Of a DNA stretch of 64,000 nucleotides, positions 53,996 to 61,750 are shown one piece after another (within the stretch, counting starts at the first letter, position 1; each line of letters begins with the position of its first letter). Origin of the DNA: Flavobacteriales bacterium (GTDB lineage: Bacteria > Bacteroidota > Bacteroidia > Flavobacteriales > CAJXXR01); NCBI GenBank assembly GCA_025210805.1, contig JAOAQX010000026.1:33891-97890 (forward strand), given 5' to 3'. The notes beneath the pieces were generated by a model that was given only the letters and a program-made list of their open reading frames with translations, did not search any database and was not told the origin of the DNA. Made by a program: the position numbers and the translations under genes.

Positions 53996-54144
53996 GATTT
54001 CTTTACTCAAGAGAGACTTTCTAATTCGAACCTTCTCCTTTTTTCTTCTCTTTATGCAGATTATATTTATTGGTATATTTAACACTAAAAATAATATTAC
54101 TCACTAAAATTATCATAAATTAGATCACTAAAAATTAAATCATT

Positions 54145-54540
54145 ATGAAGTATTCTCACACTATTTTTTATGTTGAAAATGTTCAAGAAACTCTTGAGTT
54201 TTATCAAAATGCATTAGGTTTTGACGTCAAATTCACTACTCCCGAAAAAGATTATGGAGAAATAAACTCTGGGGAAACCACTTTAGGTTTTGCAAATTTT
54301 GAATTGGCGGATTTCAATCTTCCAAAAGGGTATCAAAAAATGAATAAAGACGAATCACCCATAGGAATAGAAATCGCTTTTACATCTGATAATATTGAGG
54401 CTGATCTTAAAAAAGCTCAAGAAGCTGGAGCTGAAATATACCAAGAATTAACCGATAAACCTTGGGGACAAAAAGTAGCTTATATTAGAGATAATAATGG
54501 GTTTTTGATTGAGATAGGAACCCCTATGGAAGAGGAATAA
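54145..54540 (+). CDS. VOC family (glyoxalase/bleomycin resistance-like) protein
   Basis: A 131-residue vicinal-oxygen-chelate fold protein with two beta-alpha-beta-beta-beta modules: YSHTIFYVENVQETLEFYQNALGFDVKF and PIGIEIAFTSDNIEADLKKAQEAGAEI, ending PWGQKVAYIRDNNGFLIEIGTP. Metal ligands are at the usual His and Glu positions (His4 and the C-terminal Glu). Substrate unknown; members include glyoxalases, dioxygenases and resistance proteins. Confidence 0.85.
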   Translation: MKYSHTIFYVENVQETLEFYQNALGFDVKFTTPEKDYGEINSGETTLGFANFELADFNLPKGYQKMNKDESPIGIEIAFTSDNIEADLKKAQEAGAEIYQELTDKPWGQKVAYIRDNNGFLIEIGTPMEEE

Positions 54541-54547
54541 AAATGGG

Positions 54548-54607
54548 TTTAAAGTGTGGGGCTAAATTTTAGCAATAATCTATCTACCTCACACTTTAAA
54601 GCTTTTT
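54548..54607. terminator. Bidirectional terminator with long loop
   Basis: TTTAAAGTGTG at 54548-54558 pairs with CACACTTTAAA at 54590-54600 across a loop of about 31 bases, followed by GCTTTTTT on the plus strand. It lies between the convergent VOC and truA-like genes. Confidence 0.55.
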
Positions 54608-54622
54608 TACTCTTTGATTCTT

Positions 54623-55459
54623 CTAAAAACTGTCAAAATCATTTACCGCAACATTTTCTACTTTACCATCATGAGTTTTGTATTCCATGGCGTGAAGAAA
54701 TAAGCCAGAAGCAGGGGCTGGATAGTAGAATTTTTCTTTGTCTTTACCCAAAAGAGATTCTTTTAAATCATCCAATGAGCATTTCCCTTTTCCGAGACGA
54801 AATAAAGCCCCCATCATAAAACGAATTTGATATCTAAGAAATCCTTTACTTTTTACGGTGAAAACAAAACTTTTTTTAGGAAAAAAATTCGCTTCAAGGT
54901 AGGTGTTTTCTTGTATAGAACAATGGTTTATGGTTCTTACAAACTGTTTAAATTCTGTAGGCTGACTGCAATATTTGCGAAAATCATGAGTTCCCTCAAA
55001 CAGTTTTGCGCCTTCTTTCATTAATTCAATATCTAGATGCTCCGTTTCAAAGCCCATAAAAGGAGCCGCAAAAGGATGAAATTTTTCTCCAAAAGAAAAA
55101 ATATAGCGATATTCTTTTTCCACTACATCCAACATCACATTAAACTCTTTATCTACTTCTTGAATTTTGAGTGCTCGAATATCAAATGGTAGATTTTTAT
55201 TGAAAGCTTCCAAAAAAAGATTCAAATCTTCTATTTCTTGTTCTATAAAAAGCTCAAAAGCATAGAGATTTGAAGATACCATAGCATCAGTTCGTCCTGC
55301 TCCCAATGTTTTAAAACGATCTGTTTCGGTCACGAAATTGACAGTTTTTTGTATCATTTCTTGAACCGTTTTTACATCCTTCTGCCAAAACCAACCTCGA
55401 TACCGAAAACCTAAATATTGGAGATGAATAAGATATAGATATTTCCTTTTTCTCTGCAT
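54623..55459 (-). CDS. truA: tRNA pseudouridine synthase A-like protein
   Basis: A 278-residue TruA-family pseudouridine synthase. The catalytic aspartate is Asp58 in LGAGRTDAMVSS; other conserved segments are FDIRALKIQEVDKEFNVMLDVVEKEYRYIFSFG, GTHDFRKYCS and FLRYQIRFMMGALFRLGKG. The N terminus YLYLIHLQYLGFRYRGWFWQ departs from the canonical YxGxxYxGWQxQ, so it is a divergent member and perhaps a second paralogue. The frame is open to 55561; ATG 55459 is preferred because it starts the catalytic domain. Confidence 0.85.
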   Translation of the reverse strand: MQRKRKYLYLIHLQYLGFRYRGWFWQKDVKTVQEMIQKTVNFVTETDRFKTLGAGRTDAMVSSNLYAFELFIEQEIEDLNLFLEAFNKNLPFDIRALKIQEVDKEFNVMLDVVEKEYRYIFSFGEKFHPFAAPFMGFETEHLDIELMKEGAKLFEGTHDFRKYCSQPTEFKQFVRTINHCSIQENTYLEANFFPKKSFVFTVKSKGFLRYQIRFMMGALFRLGKGKCSLDDLKESLLGKDKEKFYYPAPASGLFLHAMEYKTHDGKVENVAVNDFDSF

Positions 55460-55618
55460 TCTTTGAATAAGATTTATGCTAAAAGTTAGCATCTTTTTAT
55501 ACGTTTCAAAGCTAGTGAATAAATCGGTTTTTGACATATCTTCTGAAGATACAAAAGGCATTCTTTTTCATATTTTTTCGATAAATTAGGCATCCATTGA
55601 ACAAAAAAAATCACATTT

Positions 55619-56335
55619 ATGAAAATAGATATTCTTGCTTTCGGAGCACACCCAGATGATGTAGAACTATCGGCATCAGGAACTATGGCAAAGCACCAAA
55701 AACTGGGTTACACCACTGGAATAATAGATCTTACCCGAGGAGAACTGGGAACAAGAGGAAGTGCCGAAATCCGAGATCGAGAAGCAAAAAATGCTGCTGA
55801 AATACTTAAATTATCTATCCGAGAGAACCTTGAAATGGCTGATGGTTTTTTTGAAATAACACAAGAAAATTTACTCAAAATCGTTCAAAAAATACGACAA
55901 TATCAACCTGATATTGTTTTATGTAATGCTTTTCAAGATCGTCATCCAGACCATGGACGAGGATCTGAACTGGTATCTAGAGCTTGTTTTTTATCAGGTT
56001 TATTGAAAATAGAGACTCAAATTGATCAAAAAAATCAAAAACCATGGAGACCTAAAGCCGTTTATCACTATATTCAATATCAAGACCGAAAACCTGATTT
56101 TGTAGTGGACATTAGTGATAGTATCCAAGAGAAAATGCAAAGTATTATGGCTTATGAATCACAATTTTATCAGGCGGGAACTGATGAGCCAGATACACCT
56201 ATTTCTTCAAAACAATTTCTCAATAGTGTAGAGGCAAGAACCGAAAACTGGGGAAAAGACATTGGCGTTAAAAACGCAGAAGCTTTTGAAATAGAACGAT
56301 TTATTGGAGTATCCAATTTATTTGATTTAAACTAG
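55619..56335 (+). CDS. bshB1: Bacillithiol biosynthesis deacetylase BshB1
   Basis: Zinc LmbE/PIG-L-family deacetylase that turns GlcNAc-malate into GlcN-malate in bacillithiol synthesis. The 238-residue protein has metal-binding GAHPDDVELSASGTM near residue 9, DLTRGELGTRGSAEIRDREA, and DRHPDHGRGSELVSRACF near residue 110, all typical of BshB1. Bacillithiol is the main low-molecular-weight thiol of many Bacteroidota. msrA follows by 66 bases in the same direction, which fits a thiol-redox theme. Confidence 0.95.
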   Translation: MKIDILAFGAHPDDVELSASGTMAKHQKLGYTTGIIDLTRGELGTRGSAEIRDREAKNAAEILKLSIRENLEMADGFFEITQENLLKIVQKIRQYQPDIVLCNAFQDRHPDHGRGSELVSRACFLSGLLKIETQIDQKNQKPWRPKAVYHYIQYQDRKPDFVVDISDSIQEKMQSIMAYESQFYQAGTDEPDTPISSKQFLNSVEARTENWGKDIGVKNAEAFEIERFIGVSNLFDLN

Positions 56336-56401
56336 GAAGAAATTCTTATGGCATAATTTGTGCTTTTATATTCCTAAAATTTCAAACAAAATACCAAATC
56401 A

Positions 56402-57019
56402 ATGTTAAAATCAAAAATACTCTATTTGATTTTTCCACTTTTTATTTACATTTATCCTATAAATGCGCAAAACATGGAAAACTCAAACAAACAAACTGCC
56501 ACGCTTGGTGCAGGGTGTTTTTGGTGTGTGGAAGCTATTTTCAGCCAGCTGAAAGGGGTCAGTTCAGTAGAATCTGGTTACTCTGGAGGGACAGTAGAAA
56601 GTCCTACCTACAAACAAATCTGTGAAGGAAACACAGGGCATGCTGAAGTGGTAAATGTACATTTTTCTGCAGATGAAATTAGTTTTGAAGAAATTCTTGA
56701 AATTTTCTTTAAAACCCACAATCCTACCACCCTCAATAGACAAGGAAATGATATTGGAACGCAATATCGTTCTGCCATATTTTATCATTCTGAACAACAA
56801 AAGAAAATCGCTCAAGAAATTATTCAAAAGCTTACAAAAGCAGAAGTTTTTAGCAACCCTATTGTTACAGAAATAACACCTTTTGATACTTTTTATGTTG
56901 CAGAGAACTATCATCAAGACTACTTTAAACTCAACGGCACAGAGCCATATTGTAATTTTGTGATCAAACCTAAAGTGGAAAAATTTCAAAAGGTTTTTAA
57001 AAGTAAACTCAAAAAATAA
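56402..57019 (+). CDS. msrA: Exported peptide-methionine (S)-S-oxide reductase MsrA
   Basis: Repairs oxidised methionine residues. The 205-residue protein begins with a hydrophobic leader ending YPINAQ, so it is probably periplasmic. The catalytic cysteine is Cys39 in LGAGCFWCVEAIF; SGYSGGTVESPTYKQIC, GHAEVVNV, and YRSAIFYH are also standard. The second cysteine of the family occurs in EPYCNFVI near the end. It lies after bshB1 and before a strong terminator. Confidence 0.95.
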   Translation: MLKSKILYLIFPLFIYIYPINAQNMENSNKQTATLGAGCFWCVEAIFSQLKGVSSVESGYSGGTVESPTYKQICEGNTGHAEVVNVHFSADEISFEEILEIFFKTHNPTTLNRQGNDIGTQYRSAIFYHSEQQKKIAQEIIQKLTKAEVFSNPIVTEITPFDTFYVAENYHQDYFKLNGTEPYCNFVIKPKVEKFQKVFKSKLKK

Positions 57020-57047
57020 ATCTCGCCGAAGCGAGATTTATTTTTTT
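57011..57047 (+). terminator. Terminator after msrA
   Basis: AATAAATCTCGC, loop CGAA, GCGAGATTTATT and a T-run on the plus strand. The 5' A-run would also serve the minus-strand gene at 57058. Confidence 0.85.
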
Positions 57048-57057
57048 ATACAAGCTA

Positions 57058-57657
57058 TCAGTATCCTTTTCTCGTTTTCTTCCTACCAATTCGGATACCT
57101 AAAGCAATTTTCCCAAAAACAGTTGGAATATCCCCTTTATAATCTGTTGGATGATTTTTATCAATAATCACTCCGTCTTCTTTCCTATATTCGGATAGCT
57201 TTGCACCAATTCCTATTGAAAAATCCAACAAGAAGGAGGATTTAGCAACATATTTATACCCCAAGCCTGCACCTAAGCTTATTGTTTCTACTTCTTTTGA
57301 GACCAATTTCTTAAATATTAACCACGCTTCTTCTCCATAATTATGCTTATTGACATAGTCATAATCCATAAAGATTGTACCATATGTTCCCGTTCCGTTT
57401 ATAACAGAAAAATTGGATAAAAAATAATACTTAAAAGACAAGGCATAATAGTGAGCATCATAGAACTTATACGTGCTAGATGTATTGCTATAACCCAAAT
57501 GAGCCTCCGCACCCATCTTATCATCAAACACAAATTCTGAATAGAGTCTAAATGTTCCATTTGTCAATTTCAAAGGATTAATTCCGACATCAACTTGAGC
57601 GCAAGAGGGTAGAGTAAAAATGGTGATCACAATTACCACTAATATACTTACTTTCAT
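57058..57657 (-). CDS. Exported beta-barrel-like protein, possible lipoprotein
   Basis: A 199-residue protein with signal peptide VIVITIFTLPSC followed by AQV; the LPSC lipobox-like sequence allows a lipoprotein or an SPI cleavage at the nearby Ala-Gln. The mature part has alternating strands (FRLYSEFVFDDKMGAEAHLGYSN, YYALSFKYYFLSNFSVINGTG, LGAGLGYKYVAKSSFLLDFSIGIG) as in outer-membrane barrels of about 8 strands. No specific family is recognised. It is monocistronic between terminators. Confidence 0.65.
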   Translation of the reverse strand: MKVSILVVIVITIFTLPSCAQVDVGINPLKLTNGTFRLYSEFVFDDKMGAEAHLGYSNTSSTYKFYDAHYYALSFKYYFLSNFSVINGTGTYGTIFMDYDYVNKHNYGEEAWLIFKKLVSKEVETISLGAGLGYKYVAKSSFLLDFSIGIGAKLSEYRKEDGVIIDKNHPTDYKGDIPTVFGKIALGIRIGRKKTRKGY

Positions 57658-57815
57658 TTAGTTACAACTTTAATTCAATAAGGTTATCCATAAATATCTT
57701 GAGAATTTTCCTAATTTTATTATTATGCCCAATTCTCAATTAATTAATTAGCCTAAAATACATTATAATCTTAATAGAATCGTTAACTATTTGATATTTA
57801 ATTTCGAACAAATTG

Positions 57816-58844
57816 TTAAAGCTCCTCCCAACTTTCATTACCATAATACAAGCGTTCTCCACGAATCTTTAGAGGAGCTTGAATATTGTTACTAAATAGA
57901 CTTCCTGTACCTAAACCTTGTGGTAGCTTAGGTTTTTTCTGAGAAACCCACTGAGCAATGGCGTTTAAACCAATATTTGATTCTAAGGCAGAAGTAGCCC
58001 ACCAGTTTATTTTCATTTTTTCTGCAATAGAAATCCATTCATCGGCATCAGAAAAACCACCAAGCAAACTAGGCTTTAGAATTATATAGTGTGGTTGGAT
58101 GTCCCGAAGGAGTTTTTCTCTTTTATTTGGTTCTCTAACGGCAATCAGTTCTTCATCCAAAGCAATAGGGATAGGTGTATTTTGCACCAAATTTGCCATC
58201 TGTTTTATCTGCCCCTGGCGGATAGGTTGTTCTATAGAATGAATATCAAATACAGCTAATTCTTTAAGTTTCCCCAATGCATCATTAGGTAAAAATGCTC
58301 CATTGGCATCAACCCGTAGCTCAATTTTATCAGCAGAAAACTCATTCCTTATCGATTCCAAAAGAGCTAATTCTTCTTTCCAATCTATTGCACCAATTTT
58401 GAGCTTTACACAGCTAAAACCACTCTGTAGTTTTTGCTCAATCTGTTTTTTCATAGAAGACTTATCGCCCATCCAAATAAGACCGTTGGTGAGAATCCCT
58501 TGTTGATTAACGAAAAAATCGTTGGCGAAAAATTCTTTTTCTACTCCAAACTCCAAATCTTGGAAAGCCATCTCAATAGCAAATTTTACCGCAGGAAAAT
58601 GATTCCATTTTTCCATCAAAAAATCTTTCCCTTCTGCTATTTCATGGCAAATTTCATTAAAAACGGGTTTCAAGTTCTGTTTCCCCTCAATACTTAAATT
58701 AGGTAAAATAGAACACTCTCCTATTCCTTTTTTTCCATCTTTTTCGAGAATCAGAAAATATGAGTCTTTGGTGTGGAGAATACCTCTTGAAGTTCCTGCG
58801 GGAATTTTGAAGTTTAAGGTTCTTTTGTAAAAACGAGCTTTCAT
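57816..58844 (-). CDS. menC: o-Succinylbenzoate synthase (MenC-like enolase-superfamily enzyme)
   Basis: Dehydrates SHCHC to o-succinylbenzoate in menaquinone synthesis. The 342-residue protein has the muconate-lactonising-enzyme-type catalytic set: KLK with Lys147 and Lys149, metal ligands Asp179 (RVDANGAF), Glu205 (SIEQPI) and Asp230 (IALDEEL), and Lys257 (ILKPSLLGGF). The substrate assignment is an inference from overall resemblance to Bacteroidota MenC; N-succinylamino-acid racemase or dipeptide epimerase activity is possible for this superfamily. Other men genes are not adjacent. Confidence 0.8.
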   Translation of the reverse strand: MKARFYKRTLNFKIPAGTSRGILHTKDSYFLILEKDGKKGIGECSILPNLSIEGKQNLKPVFNEICHEIAEGKDFLMEKWNHFPAVKFAIEMAFQDLEFGVEKEFFANDFFVNQQGILTNGLIWMGDKSSMKKQIEQKLQSGFSCVKLKIGAIDWKEELALLESIRNEFSADKIELRVDANGAFLPNDALGKLKELAVFDIHSIEQPIRQGQIKQMANLVQNTPIPIALDEELIAVREPNKREKLLRDIQPHYIILKPSLLGGFSDADEWISIAEKMKINWWATSALESNIGLNAIAQWVSQKKPKLPQGLGTGSLFSNNIQAPLKIRGERLYYGNESWEEL

Positions 58845-58911
58845 AAGGTAATTTGTTCTCTATTTTGAATAAAAAAATATCCTCTAGTGACATTTTTAAC
58901 CAAATTAAGGC

Positions 58912-58953
58912 AAAAAAATCCGAATGAACTTACAAACTTCCATTCGGATTTTT
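58912..58953 (-). terminator. Terminator after DUF302 gene
   Basis: AAAAATCCGAATG pairs with CATTCGGATTTTT around a 14-base loop. The A-run at 58912-58918 is a T-run on the minus strand. Confidence 0.8.
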
Positions 58954-58978
58954 CTTGTTAAGAACTTTTAGAAGTTTC

Positions 58979-59368
58979 CTATTGTAAATTCTTCAAAACT
59001 TCTTGCATCATTTCTCCCACTTCTTTTCCAAAAGATTCTAATTTTGGGTTCTTCACAGATTGCATCAAAGCCATTGGATCGATAATTGAAACTTCTGTCG
59101 TTCCATTTTCTTCTTCCACAATTACATTACAAGGTAAAAATGCCCCTATTTTATCTTCTTCCTGAATGGCTTCCCATACAAAATGAGGATTGCAGGCACC
59201 CAAAATCTTATATTTTTTAAAATCAACATCCAATTTTTTCTTTAAAGTATCTTGCATATCAATTTCTGTAAGTATTCCAAAACCCACTTTTTTGAGTTCC
59301 ACAGTTACTTTTTCAATTGCCTCTTCCATCGAAGTATTTTCTAAAACTGTATTAAAATAGTATGACAT
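58979..59368 (-). CDS. DUF302 domain protein
   Basis: A 129-residue protein from ATG 59368 (the frame is open to 59482 but that extension is not hydrophobic). The DUF302 pattern is clear: SMEEAIEKVTVELKKVGFGILTEIDMQDTLKKKLDVDFKKYKILGACNPHFVWEAIQEEDKIGAFLPCNVIVEEENGTTEVSIID. Cysteine in GACNPH and PCNV is typical; DUF302 proteins are small, soluble and sometimes linked to heavy-metal or redox stress. The function here is unknown. Single gene with its own terminator. Confidence 0.85.
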   Translation of the reverse strand: MSYYFNTVLENTSMEEAIEKVTVELKKVGFGILTEIDMQDTLKKKLDVDFKKYKILGACNPHFVWEAIQEEDKIGAFLPCNVIVEEENGTTEVSIIDPMALMQSVKNPKLESFGKEVGEMMQEVLKNLQ

Positions 59369-59555
59369 AATTTGTTTTTTGTTTACAAAATTATTTTGGA
59401 AGTTTATTTTAAACCGTAACAATAGACACGAAACACCACACTTGTATAGACAACCTTTACTCGGGAAAATACTCCATTTCAACTAAAAATCTCAATCATT
59501 AACATCAAAAATTTCATAAATTGCTGAATGAATTAATTTTAAAACAAAAAAATTT

Positions 59556-60293
59556 ATGAAGAAAATTTTATTATTAGCTTCTTTATGTGTTACAAGTATG
59601 ACTTTCGCTCAAAAATTTGAGGGTTCTGTAACATTAGGAAACAACGATGAGATGGAAGTAATGATTTCACTAGATCAATCTACTTCTAAAGCAACTTTTA
59701 CCGTAACTGGAGACACCGCATCTTGGTTTGGTTTAGGAGTTGGAACTACAAATATGCAAGGTTATGCCATTATGCATAATGTGGTGGATAAAGCAAACGG
59801 AGATGCTCGTGAGTACAAAATGTCTGGAAACACGGCACCTGCAGAACAAGCCTCACAAGATCTTTCTCAAACTTCTAAAACGGTAAATGGAAGTAAGGTA
59901 ACTTTTGTTTACACAAGAGATTTTGACACCAGTGATGGAGATGACTATACTTTTGATGTAACAAAATTGACGATTCCTTTATCTTATGCCATTGCTAATG
60001 GAAATACTTTTGATTACCATGGAAATGGAAATAGAGGAGCGAGTCAAATTGTTCTTAAAAACATTGGATTAGATGAAATAAATAATCAGTTTGAGATTCT
60101 TATTAACACTAATTTCGCTTCGATTTCTGAAAATACAGATGCAAACTGGAATGTTTTTGACATGACTGGTAAAAATGTATTGGAAGTAAGAAATGTGAAC
60201 CAAATAAACTTCTCAGACCTTAAAACTGGTTTTTATATCTTAAAAGCAGATGTTCAAGGTACAATCAATACAAGAAAGCTTTATATTAAGTAA
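59556..60293 (+). CDS. Secreted DOMON-domain protein with T9SS type A sorting domain
   Basis: A 245-residue secreted protein with signal peptide CVTSMTFAQ. Residues about 20-160 resemble a DOMON domain, a beta-sandwich that binds heme or sugars (VTVTGDTASWFGLGVGTTNMQGYAIM ... TFVYTRDFDTSDGDDYTFD). The C terminus (about 178-245) is a type A T9SS sorting domain: SISENTDANWNVFDMTGKNVLEVRN ... FSDLKTGFYILKADVQGTINTRKLYIK, which targets the protein to the cell surface. Extracellular redox or ligand binding is plausible but heme-ligand residues are not confirmed. Monocistronic. Confidence 0.8.
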   Translation: MKKILLLASLCVTSMTFAQKFEGSVTLGNNDEMEVMISLDQSTSKATFTVTGDTASWFGLGVGTTNMQGYAIMHNVVDKANGDAREYKMSGNTAPAEQASQDLSQTSKTVNGSKVTFVYTRDFDTSDGDDYTFDVTKLTIPLSYAIANGNTFDYHGNGNRGASQIVLKNIGLDEINNQFEILINTNFASISENTDANWNVFDMTGKNVLEVRNVNQINFSDLKTGFYILKADVQGTINTRKLYIK

Positions 60294-60318
60294 TAAAAAT
60301 ATACAAGCCAATATTTAT

Positions 60319-60352
60319 AAAACGACTACTCTACTAGGATTAGTCGTTTTTT
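60319..60352. terminator. Bidirectional terminator between DOMON gene and plsC-like gene
   Basis: AAAACGACTA pairs with TAGTCGTTTT around a 12-base loop, with a T-run on the plus strand and an A-rich flank. It overlaps the 3' end of the plsC-like gene, so the convergent genes share it. Confidence 0.75.
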
Positions 60353-61074
60353 GCTTTTAGCTCTTTATGTAAACAATCAAAAGATTCTTGCATCAAAGCT
60401 CTAACTTCTTTTCCTTGTGCCGAAATCTCCTCTAAAACACATACTTTTAGATAGCCGGGCTTAATTGCAAAACCTTTTGCACTAGGATTTATTTTATGAG
60501 CATTATGAATAGCAAACGGCCATATTGCTGTTTCTGTTTCTACTGCTACAGAGAAGCCTCCTTTTTTAAAAGGATGTAATATTTTATCGTAGTTATGAAT
60601 TCCTCCTTCTGGAAAAATCATTAGAGAACTTCCACTTCTCACGAGTTTATGAATATTTTCTAAACTCCTTTTTCTAGCAGTAGGACTACTTCTATCCACG
60701 GGTATATGCCCTAATCTTCCCATAAAATACCCGATAACTGGCCAAGAAAATATTTCCTGTTTGGCAATAAAACGTGTTTTAGGAGAAATGATCATAAAAG
60801 CAACAATGATATCTAAATAAGATCGGTGATTGGCGATATAAACAAACTGCTTACTTTTTGATTTTTTTCTACTTTTATTTTTCACAACCGTTATAATTCC
60901 CACACAAAGCAACAAAGCTCTTGCAAGATGACGGATAAAAATATTTGCAAAATTTCTTGATTGATCTGTTTTAGGAAGTAAAATAATGGCAATGAGTGGT
61001 AAAAATAGAATTCCAAATATGACCCCTACAACAATCACCCAATATTTCCAGACGGCATAAAAAAATCTATTCAT
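60340..61074 (-). CDS. plsC: 1-Acyl-sn-glycerol-3-phosphate acyltransferase (PlsC-like)
   Basis: Inner-membrane acyltransferase making phosphatidic acid. The 244-residue protein has a hydrophobic N terminus (VWKYWVIVVGVIFGILFLPLIAIILLP), the HX4D motif NHRSYLDI (His83, Asp88), and FPEGGIHNYD with KKGGFSVAVET. Length and motifs are typical. It overlaps the DUF4294 gene by 8 bases and so is part of the accC unit. Confidence 0.9.
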   Translation of the reverse strand: MNRFFYAVWKYWVIVVGVIFGILFLPLIAIILLPKTDQSRNFANIFIRHLARALLLCVGIITVVKNKSRKKSKSKQFVYIANHRSYLDIIVAFMIISPKTRFIAKQEIFSWPVIGYFMGRLGHIPVDRSSPTARKRSLENIHKLVRSGSSLMIFPEGGIHNYDKILHPFKKGGFSVAVETETAIWPFAIHNAHKINPSAKGFAIKPGYLKVCVLEEISAQGKEVRALMQESFDCLHKELKAKND

Positions 61075-61750
61075 TTCTTTTTTTGATTTTCACAAGTTGA
61101 TAAGGACTTAATTTAGATTCTTCTATTAAATCGTCATTTATGGCTTTTTGAATAATCATCTCAATGAGTTGATCATTACGATCAGACTCAGGTTGATATT
61201 CCGCCTTCATATCAATACTATAAAACCCTGCAAAAGTTTGCCACATTCTTGCTTTAAAACCCGAGTTATACTCCTTAACCAAATCATAAGCAGTTATTTG
61301 TAGGTTTCTATGCAAGAGTTTAATCAAAATTCGACCCTCAGATCTTTTAAGCTTTTTGAGTTCTTTTCCAAAAGTTTTTTTGATCCACTTCATCTGTTTC
61401 TTTACCTTACGCTTTTTCTTCCGCTTGCATTTTTCTTGCTCCATTTCTTCATGGATAGAAACATATTGCTTACTTGCTTCTAAGGCATAGGGATACACTT
61501 TCAGAACTTTTTTCCTTAGTCGATAATAAGCTCTTCTATCCTGTGGGGAAAGTGGAGTATAATCAAAAAGCTCTACCTCAGAAAGGTAATTTATGTAAAT
61601 AGTATCTTCATCGGTCACAATGGCATCTAAATAGATATCATCGGGATCCGTGAAAACCTTATTGGTATCTTGAGCTTTGGAAATGAATGTTCCAAAGCTC
61701 AAGAATATCAAAAAAATGTATTGGAAAACTATTTTCTGTTTATTTTCCAT
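61067..61750 (-). CDS. DUF4294 family protein
   Basis: A 227-residue exported protein with signal peptide ending SFGTFISKAQ. DUF4294 signature: SEVELFDYTPLSPQDRRAYYRLRKKVLKVYPYALEASKQY, then a very basic KCKRKKKRKVKKQ stretch and a C-terminal domain with LIKLLHRNLQITAYDLVKEYNSGFKARMWQTF. Bacteroidota-specific and of unknown function; no catalytic motif. It overlaps accC by 22 bases and plsC by 8, so it is translationally coupled to both, suggesting a lipid or envelope role. Confidence 0.85.
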   Translation of the reverse strand: MENKQKIVFQYIFLIFLSFGTFISKAQDTNKVFTDPDDIYLDAIVTDEDTIYINYLSEVELFDYTPLSPQDRRAYYRLRKKVLKVYPYALEASKQYVSIHEEMEQEKCKRKKKRKVKKQMKWIKKTFGKELKKLKRSEGRILIKLLHRNLQITAYDLVKEYNSGFKARMWQTFAGFYSIDMKAEYQPESDRNDQLIEMIIQKAINDDLIEESKLSPYQLVKIKKRNE

